A DNA stretch of 15,000 bases from Monoplex corrugatus. Its lineage: Eukaryota; Mollusca; Gastropoda; Littorinimorpha; Ranellidae. This document shows positions 1-7,903 of this stretch, in pieces. Position numbers and translations under genes: made by a program. The stretch lies in contig CM060314.1 of NCBI GenBank assembly GCA_030674185.1, positions 17,948,587 through 17,963,586 of the forward strand. The letters run 5' to 3'. The stretch's first letter is position 1. Each line of letters opens with the position of its first letter. Below the pieces are notes generated by a model. The model was not told the DNA's origin, made no database searches, and saw only the letters and a program-made list of their open reading frames with translations.

Positions 1-170
1 TATCTACCTAGCCGAGGATAAACGCAGGGTCAAGCGATGAAGGAGTACATTATTACAGCCTAATGGTCTTTATCTGTTCCTGCATAGATGAAGATGTGTA
101 ATACTACATACATACTATATAATAAATAATTAATATATATACACAGTACGGTGGTTTGACAAATGCACGT
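1..170. other. Unassigned AT-rich sequence
   Basis: No gene, RNA or clear repeat is visible. The stretch includes a TA-rich run around 100-142. It sits immediately 5' of a tRNA-headed SINE. Confidence 0.5.
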
Positions 171-424
171 GGACCTCAGTAGCTCCGTAGGTTGAGCGTC
201 GGATTCACATGCTAATGGTTGTGGGTTCGAATCCCAGGGCTTGCTACATTAAAATAGGCTATTTCATTGTCCCATCTTAACACCATTGTTGTTCTGGTGG
301 AGTCGGTATAGGGTTAGATAAGTCCCACTTCCCCCACTTCCCAGGGATGGTTATCTCCCGTCGGCCCTACAACCTAAGATGGGTGCTGTCGTAAAAAATT
401 GAGCCAAATCAGTCAGTCAGTCAA
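171..424 (+). mobile_element. tRNA-derived SINE, family 1, copy a
   Basis: This is a short non-autonomous retroposon transcribed by RNA polymerase III in its active form. An A-box-like sequence lies at 180-191 (TAGCTCCGTAGG) and a perfect B box at 224-234 (GGTTCGAATCC). Together they mark a tRNA-like head of about 75 bp. A body of about 170 bp follows, ending in a short tandem tail built on CAGT at 411-422. The same body and head recur on the minus strand at 13304-13557, also about 254 bp long, which fixes the element limits. The A box has drifted from the consensus, so this copy is probably old. Its 3' side abuts a decayed P-repeat fragment, so it probably inserted into that repeat. The target-site duplication is unclear; TGACAAAT near 157 against GTCAAAT at the 3' end is only suggestive. 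The head does not fold into a convincing acceptor stem, so it is not a tRNA gene. Confidence 0.85.
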
Positions 425-620
425 ATTCCCTGGAAGGTCTTTTAACCATGAAACAATCATTCGTCATAGACCAAAAGCATTACTAGGACGCTACGTGAAA
501 GCCTGAGACCTTTGCATATGACACAGACAAAGAAATAATCAAGAAGGGAACATTGGTGGTTGCACAGAACTGTACATGTTTAAACATCACGACGAAGAAC
601 GTGTCATGAACAAATGGTAC
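425..620 (+). repeat. Decayed fragment of repeat P, body B (P0)
   Basis: The order of short matches follows body B of the P copies at 5285-5470, 8760-8960 and 10130-10300. These are CTTTTAACCATGAAAC, a CTACGTGAAAGCCTGAGACC-like segment, ACATTGGT followed by CACAGAACTG, and ACGACGAAGAACGTG. It is more diverged than the later copies, and the rest of the module is not recognisable here. This places at least one P relic several kilobases upstream of the main array. Confidence 0.55.
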
Positions 621-839
621 TTTTAACCTCATTTCCAGATATTATCAGTAAAACACATAACATCTTAAAGAACAAACAACAAAAAGAAAAAAAAACAAGG
701 CAAAAGAATTACAATAAGAAAATAAAGATAGGAAAAGAAACAATCATTTTTTTCTTTGATATTCTTTTGCTTTTGTTTGTTGTTGCTTTTTTTCTTTTTT
801 CTATTTTGTTTTTGTTTTTGTAACAGGGTAAACAACAGC
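621..839. other. A-rich then T-rich low-complexity sequence
   Basis: A-rich sequence at about 660-745 is followed by T-rich sequence at 745-820, so the two arms are roughly complementary in composition. Any open frame here is poly-Lys/Phe/Leu and not credible as a protein. Confidence 0.6.
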
Positions 840-1290
840 TAAAAGAAGAAGAAGAAGAAGAGAAAAAAAAGAAAAGAAAAGAAAAGAAGAAGAAGAAGAA
901 GAAGAAAAGAAGAAAAGAAGAAAAGAAGAAGAAGAAGAAGAAGAAGAAAAGAAAGAAAAAGAAAAGAAGAAGAAGAAAAGAAGAAGAAGAAGAAAGAAGA
1001 AGAAAAGAAGAACAAGAACAAGAACAAGAACAAGAACAAGAACAAGAACAAGAACAAAAACAAGAACAAGAAGAACAAGAAAAACAAGAACAAGAACAAG
1101 AACAAGAACAATAGAAGAACAAGAACAAGAAAAAACAAGAAGACGAAGAAGAAGAACAAGAACAAGAACATTAAGAAGAAGAACAAGAACAAGAACAATA
1201 AGAAGAAGAACAAGAACAAGAACAATAAGTAGAAGAACAAGAATAAGAACAAGAACAAGAAGAAGAAGAAGAAGACGAAAAAAAAATAGA
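840..1290. repeat. GAA / GAACAA microsatellite (polypurine tract)
   Basis: The plus strand is almost pure A and G at 841-1015, with GAA triplets and GAAAA variants. It changes to AAGAAC/GAACAA hexamers at about 1010-1275. The complementary strand reads as Ser/Phe/Leu/Cys-rich frames that are artefacts of the repeat. There is a gradual change of unit from 5' to 3', with interspersed TAGAAG, TAAGAAG and AAAAC variants, which indicates an old, mutated array rather than a fresh expansion. Confidence 0.95.
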
Positions 1291-1540
1291 AACATTGACA
1301 ATGGACTAAACAATATTAAGAACACAGAAGCAAGGAAAGGAAAGATCTAGCCACAAACGACACTAGGGGATGAGTGATGCGCTATAATGTTGACGCAGCC
1401 AGCGATACCAAACACGTATATAGCGCGGATTGCAGGCAATAAGACGAACACTAAAGCAAGAGCACGAGAGCGCTGACTCTTTTTTTATGTCTTTCATAAA
1501 GCGCTGATCATTAACCTCTTAAGGCTTAAACGTTAGCTGT
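1291..1540. other. Unassigned single-copy-looking sequence
   Basis: This is a mixed-composition stretch between two simple-repeat blocks. No open frame, RNA or mobile element could be supported. Confidence 0.5.
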
Positions 1541-1862
1541 ACGTTTGTGTGTGTAAGTGGTGCGTGGTGTGTGTGTCGCGTGCGTGGTGTGTGTGTGTGG
1601 TGTGTGTTTTGTGTGTGCATGTCGTCTGTTGTCTGTGTCTGTGTATCGTGTGTGCGTCTGTGTGCTGTGACGTGTGTGTGTGTGTGTTGTGTATCTGTGT
1701 GAGTGGAGTAGTGTGTATGTGTTGTCTGTGTGAGTGAGTGGTGTGTGTGATGTTGGGTACGTGTCTGTGTGAATGTGTGTGTAGTGTGCATGTGTGGGGT
1801 GGTGTGCACGGCGCCGCGCGCACGTGTGGTGCGTGTGTGTGTGGGGTGTGTGTGAGTGTGTA
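1541..1862. repeat. Degenerate GT microsatellite
   Basis: GT dinucleotides are interrupted by GTGCGTG, GTCTGT and GAGTG variants, with a GC-rich island at 1808-1823 (GCACGGCGCCGCGCGC). Frames on both strands give only Cys/Val or Thr/His strings, which are repeat translations. Confidence 0.95.
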
Positions 1863-2022
1863 AGAGAAAGAGACACGAGAGAGAGAGAAAAACAGACAAG
1901 TAAATAGAGAAATAGACAGAGAGAAAAAGAGACAGACAGACAGACAGACAGGACAGACCTACAGGACAGAGCAGACAGACAGAGACAGGGAAACAAAGAC
2001 AGACAAACAGAGAGACGGAAGG
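1863..2022. repeat. GA / GACA microsatellite
   Basis: Purine-rich GAGA and GACA (CAGA) units directly continue the GT block. Pure GACA occurs at about 1930-1950. The rest is interrupted. Confidence 0.9.
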
Positions 2023-2354
2023 AATGACTGTGATAGGTTTATTCTCCTTTGTTCTCCTTTGTTATCACTTTGTTGCTCTCAAGCGTGCCAATCTTTCTTT
2101 CTGCCCAGTCAATTTATTTATGACCAGCAAGAAAATTGATATTATCACGTGGAACGCCATAAAAAACAATTGCCATTTTAAGTGGGAAAGTCTCTACTGG
2201 GTTAAGTGTGTTGAATAGAAGCTAATTTCATTTGTTTTGTTCTTTACTGTGCTGGGCAGATCGTCATGCCTTTGTTTTTGTTCTGATCGTTTCTTTTGTT
2301 CTTGGTGGGGGTTTTTCCATTGCTATTGTTCTTGTTGTTGGTTCTTGTTACACT
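2023..2354. other. Unassigned spacer between microsatellites
   Basis: About 330 bp of T-rich sequence. A 64-codon open frame at 2024-2218 has no recognisable motif and is within chance expectation. No mobile element is recognised. Confidence 0.5.
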
Positions 2355-2424
2355 CAGCTTGAAAGAGAGATAGAGACACACAGAAGACAGAGAGAGAAAA
2401 AGACAGACAGACCGACAGGCAGAC

Positions 2425-2477
<53 letters not shown>

Positions 2478-2502
2478 CCATGCATGAAAAGACAGCTTGA
2501 AA
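2355..2502. repeat. GA microsatellite flanked by a 10-bp direct repeat
   Basis: The GA/GACA tract at 2361-2474 ends in an uninterrupted AG run of at least 40 bp (about 2427-2474). CAGCTTGAAA occurs at 2355-2364 and again at 2493-2502, bracketing the tract. The second copy leads directly into the facing CT tract. Confidence 0.9.
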
Positions 2503-2523
2503 TATCTCTCTCTCTTCTCTCTA

Positions 2524-2555
<32 letters not shown>

Positions 2556-2805
2556 CTCTCTTCTTCTCTGTGTCTGTCTCTGCCTCTCTCTGTCTTTCTC
2601 TGTCTCTATCTCTCTCTATCTCTCTCTTCTCTCTCTCTGTCTCTCTCTCTCTGTCTCTGTCTCTCTGTACATCTCTTTTCTCTCTCTTTCTTTCTCTCTA
2701 TCTGTGTGTGTGTCTCTCTGTCTCTGTCTTCTTTCTCTGTGTCTGTCTCTGTCTCTTCCCTCCTCTCTCCTCTGTCTCTCTCTATCTCTGTCTATTTGTC
2801 TCTGT

Positions 2806-2836
<31 letters not shown>

Positions 2837-2866
2837 GTCTGTCTATCTGTCTCTCTCTCTCTTTCT
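2503..2866. repeat. CT / TCTG microsatellite
   Basis: Pyrimidine-rich TC dinucleotides with TCTG blocks, including a pure CTGT run at about 2806-2832. It faces the GA tract across a spacer of about 28 bp, so the two can pair as an imperfect inverted repeat. Confidence 0.95.
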
Positions 2867-2917
2867 TACACAAACACAGACACAGACACACACACAAGAC
2901 ACACCACACAAGACACA

Positions 2918-2984
<67 letters not shown>

Positions 2985-2998
2985 CACATCACAAGTAC
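2867..2998. repeat. CA microsatellite
   Basis: CA dinucleotides with a few ACACCACAC and AAGAC interruptions. It completes the GT-GA / CT-CA symmetry of the block that starts at 1541. Confidence 0.95.
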
Positions 2999-3876
2999 AC
3001 ACATTTACATTAGACCTGCCAGAAGTGTATAAAACACGTGTTCAAGACAATCAGAAACGTTTGTTACGACATCAGATAGCATCCCTGTTCTTCTGCCATT
3101 TTTCTAATGATCTTCATCAAGCGACACAATTAAGTGGACTGCATTGCCAGGCAACAAGGACATCTACAGCACGATACATGCCATACTCCCTAAACAGCAT
3201 CCTAACAAATTAAGTATTTTCCCAACTCGCTGATGAAGGCATAGAAGCTTACATTGCTTTTTTTTTTAACTAGTCTCATCAGCAAACTTTTAAACTTTTA
3301 AATCGTTTGATCTTAAGAAAAAGAAAACAGAACTTTCGACAATAGAGCTGAGTTTTCACCTCAAACTTCTAGCTTGCTTATCGTGATGGCATTTGTCATC
3401 AAAGAAGATTCAACAATGACTTTCGATTTTAACATGTATTTACTTCCTTTCGTGTTCTGTCATAAACGTAAAATTAAATTGAAACGATTTTCGATGCCAG
3501 AACAATATAACCACTACAATGAATCTTTGTAATAGTTATAGATACAAACTACAGCAGTGTAATGTTATTGTGTAGATTCTAAGACGTCAACTAACTAAAT
3601 ACATATACGCTATAGTTCAATATACCACTTTATCATGATTCAGATCTTTCTTTAAAAAAAAACGATTATGCTAATACATACGTTCAAGGAAGGTATAACA
3701 CACTAAAATGAGATCATATTGAACGGATAGGATTTTTAATGTATGTATTCAATATATTTGTGAAGAAAAAACAACTTTTCTGCTTGAAATGTAGGAGACT
3801 GAACCTCAGGAAAGTCATATCGTCATATATAATGTTATCTTTTCCTCTCTGTATTCTATTTTCATTGTTTATCTGT
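2999..3876. other. Unassigned AT-rich sequence without a gene
   Basis: Stop codons are frequent in all frames. Short homopolymers occur at 3258-3268 and 3653-3661. I could not align this stretch convincingly with the P, Q or J modules further right, so it may be flanking single-copy DNA or a more decayed repeat. Confidence 0.5.
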
Positions 3877-4002
3877 GAAAATATTGGACGGACTTGCAGA
3901 GTGGCTAAGAACAAAGAGGGTGGGAGATGTCCATGCAGCGACAAGAGATGGATTCGTATGGACGGCCATGATCGCCAAAGCCATTCGGAAGAGCACGTGA
4001 TG
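3877..4002 (+). pseudogene. 5'-truncated LINE 3' end (ORF2 C-terminal remnant)
   Basis: The segment from GGACGGACTTGCAGAGTGGC (3886-3905) to CCATGATCGCCAAAGCCAT (3966-3984) matches the better preserved LINE terminus at 13021-13140, where the same block encodes the last residues of a reverse-transcriptase polyprotein. Here the reading frame is broken by small indels between 3906 and 3960. Homology to the 13-kb copy starts near 3877, with nothing matching upstream, as expected for a 5'-truncated LINE insertion. The element ends where its TGATGA tail begins at 3998. The exact clade cannot be fixed from so short a piece. Confidence 0.7.
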
Positions 4003-4029
4003 ATGATGATGAAGATGAAGATGAAGATA

Positions 4030-4097
<68 letters not shown>

Positions 4098-4105
4098 TGA
4101 TGACG
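3998..4105. repeat. GAT/ATG trinucleotide tract grown from a LINE tail
   Basis: TGATGATGATG begins at the LINE stop/tail position. After a few GAAGAT variants it becomes a nearly pure GAT array of about 75 bp, ending at GATGGATGATGACGGTGAT. The equivalent tail at 13133-13142 is only three to four units long. The apparent poly-Met/Asp open frame across it is an artefact. Confidence 0.9.
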
Positions 4106-4202
4106 GTGATCTGTAAACGCGAATTTCTAAGCAGAAGTTTTGCTTAGATAACTCCTTGGTTGATGTATTGTTTTAACCTAAGTTAAATGCATAATAGACA
4201 CT

Positions 4203-4401
4203 GTTTTTTTGTTTATCCTCTCATCTGAAAGACAAGTACTCAGATCACCAATGAAGGGCTTACTGGAACAGAGAAAAAAATCCCTGTTCCCAGGGAATCA
4301 GACTCATGTTGCTCTGATCCTTGGTGGGTGTTTTATCCACTATACTGCTTAGTCCAATTAAATAAACCCATGATATGCAGAAAGTGGAAACGATAAAACA
4401 A
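4203..4401 (-). mobile_element. tRNA-derived SINE, minus strand, with target-site duplication
   Basis: Read on the minus strand, a tRNA-like head starts near 4352. It has an A-box-like TATAGTGGATAAAACA and a B-box-like GTCTGATTCCC, followed by a body that ends in AAACAAAAAAACAG. The head is degenerate. The block is bracketed by AATAGACACT (4193-4202) and AATAGACGCT (4402-4411), which differ at one base and look like a 10-bp target-site duplication. If that reading is right, about 45 bp precede the recognisable head. Confidence 0.6.
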
Positions 4402-4496
4402 AATAGACGCTATACAAAAAGTGCTCATAAACACAATATACTGACACAGCAAGAAGCCTGTTAAGTCAGCTGGCTTTCCTCAAACACAAAATGCGT

Positions 4497-4529
4497 TTTC
4501 TCTCTCGCTCTCTCTCTCCCTCCCTCCCC

Positions 4530-4560
<31 letters not shown>

Positions 4561-4631
4561 TCTCTCTCTTTCTCTCTCTCTCCCCTCTGGCTGTCTGCCT
4601 GTCTGTCTGTTTTCTCTCTTTCTACCTCTCT

Positions 4632-4690
<59 letters not shown>

Positions 4691-4814
4691 CCTCTCTCAG
4701 TCTCTCATCTCTCTGTCTGTCTGTCTCTCTCCCTTATGTCTGTCTGCCTGCTGTCTGTCTGCCTGCTGTCTGTCTGTCTCTCTCTCTCTCTCTCTTTCTC
4801 TCTCTTCTCTCTGT
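4497..4814. repeat. CT microsatellite of P1
   Basis: TC dinucleotides with TCTG blocks and a tandem CTGTCTGCCTG motif at about 4737-4770. This is the microsatellite core of the first full P copy. Body A, expected on its left, is not recognisable. Confidence 0.95.
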
Positions 4815-4817
4815 GTC

Positions 4818-4859
<42 letters not shown>

Positions 4860-5113
4860 ACACACACACACACACACATGCACACACGTGTGCCACGCGT
4901 GCTCGCACACACACACATACACACGCATGTACATACATACATACATACATACATACACGCATGTCTAATATCACTTATAGTGAAAAGACGTTAAATCAAG
5001 GAACGAACGAACACGCATGTACATACATACATACATACATACATACATACACTACATACATACATACATACATACATACATGCATACTCATACACAAACA
5101 CATACACACGCAT
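4815..5113. repeat. CA then CATA microsatellite of P1
   Basis: A CA tract at 4815-4920 is followed by CATA tetramers at 4931-4956 and again at 5021-5090. ACACGCATGT occurs three times, at 4921, 4955 and 5011. The last two bracket a non-repetitive insert at 4965-5010. Confidence 0.95.
4965..5010 (+). mobile_element. SINE 3'-tail fragment inside the microsatellite
   Basis: Non-repetitive sequence (TAATATCACTTATAGTG, then AAGACGTTAAATCAAG) ends in GAACGAACGAAC. This resembles the end of a molluscan SINE with a tandem GAAC tail. It lies between CATA arrays. Family identity is from memory and is tentative. Confidence 0.4.
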
Positions 5114-5723
5114 ACACCTTGCTCACCCGTCATTCTGTTTATATTTACGTCCTTTCTTTTTAATTCATCTCAACCACTCCACTAATGAAATAGTTAAATC
5201 ATTAAAAAGTTTTGTAAGAATGCTAGCTAGGGCTAACAATACAGGGAGATCAGTGCTTTGATCATATCTCAAAACCTTTGTCCTCAAAGAGCTTTTAATC
5301 ATGAAACATTAGCCTGGAGATAGATCAATCTGTAACACATTTAGAAGCAGCCGCGAAAGGGTGAGACACCTATATGTGAACTCCATCAAAGAGACAAACA
5401 AAACGGGAGCATTGGTTTCACAGGACTATCACTGATAACACATGGACACGAAAAACATGCTGGGAGCAACGTCAATCCAAGCCACATGGAGATAATCAAT
5501 TATGTGATTTGGTTTAAAGTGGTTTGGAGATGAGATGCGGCTAATGGGTCTTCCACGTATAAACGTCTGGAAAATTCTTTCAGACATCTTACTACATGCT
5601 GCTAACTTTGAACAGCAAACAATGCTGTTGTCAGTGACAATGTGGCTTTTGACGTCATTGATCGTTAGATCGACACGCTTGACACGTTTTAAGGATTGTC
5701 AAACTAATATCTATTTTGTGGTC

Positions 5724-5764
5724 TTTTTTTTTTTTTTCGCTTTTTTTTTTTTTTTTTTTTTTTT
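5724..5764. repeat. Poly(T) runs T14 and T24
   Basis: T14 at 5724-5737 and T24 at 5741-5764 are separated by CGC. Shorter T-rich runs lie at the same place in P2 (9212-9256) and P3 (10571-10600), so the tract is ancestral and has lengthened here. It could also include the tail of the adjacent inserted element. Confidence 0.9.
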
Positions 5765-5885
5765 GTCTATCAACTAAGTAACATAACTCTTTGAGAGTCA
5801 CGGAGTTATCTCCCATGTAGAATTTCTCAAACCCAACACAGTTTGCGCTACCCATTCAGCTAGCATAGACGCAGCCATAAAGCAT
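5765..5885 (-). mobile_element. Probable minus-strand SINE-like insertion in P1
   Basis: This stretch is absent from the equivalent positions of P2 and P3. Read on the minus strand it begins near 5865 with TAGCTGAATGGGTAGCGC, which is A-box-like. It continues to a weak B-box-like GGTTTGAGAAATTC and reaches the poly(T), that is poly(A) on the minus strand, at its 3' end. The box spacing is too short for an intact tRNA head and no clear target duplication was found, so the call is tentative. Confidence 0.4.
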
Positions 5886-5979
5886 AAAATGGTAAGCTCA
5901 GAACATTCCTTTTCTCCCTGCTTCCCTCTTATTTACTTTTTTGTCTGTTCCATTATCTGCAACATTGTTATGACCATAG

Positions 5980-6068
5980 TCTATGGGACAATTTTTGTAC
6001 AACGCTATAATGATAAACACAATGGAAATGATAATTTTGATGTTGTGGAGTTCCATCCTGGACAGAAA
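5980..6068 (+). pseudogene. Possible decayed exon in P1 body C
   Basis: A pyrimidine-rich stretch ends in CCATAG at 5974-5979. The frame that follows reads TIFVQRYNDK from 5988 and DNFDVVEFHPGQK further on. P3 has TIFVQRYNNE and DKLDMLEFYSGFK at the same distance from its own AG, and P2 has ILVQ in the same phase. The frame stays open past 6068 to a stop at 6195-6197. I do not recognise the peptide. Chance preservation of an open frame in related DNA is a real alternative. Confidence 0.3.
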
Positions 6069-6181
6069 TTGCGTGAGAGAGCTGTATTCTATGATTACTT
6101 GCATAATATATCCTATCATCAATCAGACCCAAGATATACAGACACCTGCTGGATTAGTGGCAACATTTCAGCGATATATTT

Positions 6182-6393
6182 GGTGACACATCTGTGAGGT
6201 GGGTGGATCCATCCATTTGGGTCCAGCCTTGCAAACGAGCCCAAAGCATGCTTAGCTCTGGGCAGAATCTGGTTGTGGTGGAAACATCCCATGGTGATTT
6301 TGAGAGGACCGATGTGGGGTGACCCAAAACCTTAGGACCCAAAACCTTTCAGTATTAGTCCTTGCGCTGATCATTACACCTTGGCGACTGGTC
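6182..6393 (-). mobile_element. SINE family 3, copy in unit I (degenerate head)
   Basis: This is homologous to 11452-11655 in the same orientation. Shared landmarks are GACACATCTGTGAGGTGG against GACACATCCGTGATGTGG, the AGCATGCTTAGCTC block, and the GAAACATCCCATGGTGATTTTGA block. In this copy the tRNA-like head on the minus strand is badly decayed: the B box reads GGTTTTGGGTCC and the A box is barely visible. The element occurs at the same place in both units, so it predates their duplication. Confidence 0.7.
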
Positions 6394-6404
6394 GATGTTT
6401 GTGT

Positions 6405-7110
6405 ATTGTAAAAGTGTATTGACAGTTGCTTATAAGAAACATGTTGGATGTTGGTCGTAAAAGTTCTTGTGTGGGTGTTGTTTGGTCAAAATATTTTGTT
6501 GGTTGTTGTTTTTTAAAACATGTTTGTGTTAGCTGTTACTTGTAAAATGTAAACTGTTTGCTTCGGTTGTTGCCTGTAACTGTGTTTAAGTTCTCTGTTG
6601 TTTCTAGAACTTGGGTGTGCTTGCTTGCAAATGTGTGATGTCGGCTGCTGTTAATATATTATATATATTTTTTTTTGGTGTTCAGGTTGTTGCTTGTGGA
6701 ATGTTTCCTTTGGCTATTACTTGTCAAAATGTTTGTGTTGGTTGTTGCTTGTGGAATGTTTCCTTTGGCTATTGCTTGTCAAAATGTTTGTGTTGGTTGT
6801 TGCTTGTGGAATGTTTATATTGGCGATTGCTTATCAAAATGTTTGTGTTGGTTGTTGCTTATGGAATGTTTATATTGGCGATTGCTTGTCAAAATGTTTG
6901 TGTTGGTTGTTGCTTGTGGAATGTTTATATTGGCGATTGCTTATCAAAATGTTTGTGTTGGTTGTTGCTTATGGATGTTTATATTGGCGATTGCTTGTCA
7001 AAATGTTTGTGTTGGTTGTTGCTTGTAAAAATAGCTATAATGACTGTTGCTTATAAAATTGTTTTTGTTTGCTGTTGCCTGTAATCATGTTTGTGTTGGT
7101 TACTTCCATT
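6405..7110 (+). repeat. 27/28-bp minisatellite with 55-bp higher-order core
   Basis: Monomers of about 27-28 bp follow the pattern GTTGTTGCTTGTnnAATGTTT...TTG and are degenerate at both edges. In the middle they are paired into a 55-bp dimer whose starts fall at 6686, 6741, 6796, 6851, 6906 and 6961, ending at 7014; the last unit lost one base. Dimers alternate between CTTGTGGAATG and CTTATGGAATG variants. Because 55 is not a multiple of three, the array is open in all three forward frames and produces three overlapping 55-residue protein repeats. These are repeat translations, not genes. Unit II has only four to five decayed monomers at this place (11665-11800). Confidence 0.92.
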
Positions 7111-7760
7111 AGAGCATTTGAGTTGGTAGTCAGTTTGCACCAGTCTGTGTGTTGAAATGTATCATACAGTGACCTATGGCTATTCCAAACATAATCACGT
7201 AGTGTTTTGATATGAAGACTGTTTCGTGACAACTTCATCAAAAGATAGTACGGAACAAAGGAGTGTGACAACAACTGTCCAAAACACACCAACTGACGAA
7301 TGCAAACCAGAATGCAATATGCAAAAAAAAAACATTTCTGGATACAAGAGCATACTTCTTCCTGTGCGCAGCAACATAAGGAGGCAAAGGATATCTTTAA
7401 GTAGCACTGAAAGAGACCGTAACAGATCTGCGTTCTTTTTGCCTGTCTGTCCTTTTCATTTCCTTTACATCTCTGAAATGTTCTGATGCAGCTCTTTGAA
7501 AGACAGAGAGAAAAAAGAGAAAAGACTGAGTGTTGAGAGAATCACAAATGTCATGTGTATCAGTCACGACTTTGACATTTATTCAGTAAGTATCCATTGC
7601 ATACGGGGTAGTCCACATACACTCCACTCAGTCTGTCACATGTTATCTGACAGAATATTTAAACCTGAACAAAATCCTATACTCTTGCAAAGTCTCGAAA
7701 TGTTGAAGGAAGAGGATTTAGTAAACGTTAATCTGACAATAGCAGAATAACTGAAGCACC
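7111..7760 (+). repeat. Module Q, unit I (non-coding, duplicated)
   Basis: This aligns in order with 11813-12343. Shared landmarks are TTCGTGACAACTTCATCAA against TTCCATGACATTACATCAA, a GCAAAG..ATCT block followed by GCACTGAAAG, CATTTCCTTTACATCT against TATTTCCTTTACATCTTG, and AACAAAATCCTATACTC against CACAAAATCCTGACAAT. Open frames at 7226-7486 and 7496-7750 do not keep the same frame in unit II, so I do not call genes. CGAAATGTTGA at 7696-7706 is the empty site of the composite insertion in unit II. Confidence 0.75.
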
Positions 7761-7903
7761 AATACAGGCAACAAATCAGCCAGATTTCATGCCATGGGCA
7801 AGGATTGAAGTTAAGACATCAGATCAGTAGTCCATGGCTTTGTAAACAAGAGCGGTCCAACAAAAATCAAACAACAACAACAAAAATAGTATAGCCCATC
7901 TAA
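7761..7903 (+). repeat. Joiner module J, unit I
   Basis: AGGCAACAAATCAGCCAG and TTTCATGCCATGGGCAAGG correspond to AGGCAGCATTCTGGCCAG and TTTCATGTGGTGGGCTAGG at 13222-13259. The TGTAAACAAGAGCGG stretch near 7841 corresponds to the SINE insertion site at 13558-13571 in unit II. The CAA-rich run at 7861-7888 matches the AAAC tract there. Confidence 0.65.

Larger units (their letters stand above)
5114..6100 (+). repeat. Repeat P copy 1 (bodies B and C)
   Basis: This is the first long copy of the P module. The junction CTTGCTCACCCGTCATTCTG right of the microsatellite recurs at 8564 and 9955. Body B then shows ATAGTTAAATCATTAAAAAG, GATCATATCTCAAAA and an ACATGGACACGAAAAACATG segment. Body C includes TTAGATCGACACGCTTGACA and TTGTACAACGCTATAATGA. 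All blocks occur in the same order in P2 and P3. An extra element of about 140 bp is inserted near 5741-5885. No intact gene is present; several short frames are conserved between copies and are described separately. Confidence 0.85.

Noticed and set aside
171..246. A genuine tRNA gene
   Set aside because: A and B boxes are good, but the flanks do not pair as an acceptor stem and the head continues into a repeated body; it is a SINE head.
801..1325. Three overlapping minus-strand open frames of 139-174 codons
   Set aside because: They are translations of the GAA/GAACAA tract (Leu/Phe/Ser/Cys strings) in all frames and show no protein-like composition.
2232..3213. Open frames up to 266 codons on the plus strand
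   Set aside because: Almost entirely Ser-Leu and Thr-His repeats from CT and CA microsatellites; the short non-repeat ends have no recognisable motif.
3739..4116. 125-codon frame ending in poly-Met/Asp
   Set aside because: The end is the GAT microsatellite, and the middle is a frameshifted LINE remnant.
6611..7084. Cys-rich repeat protein of 157 codons, possibly secreted
   Set aside because: The 55-bp period makes all three frames open with the same peptides permuted, as expected from a minisatellite; the repeat in unit II has no such frame.
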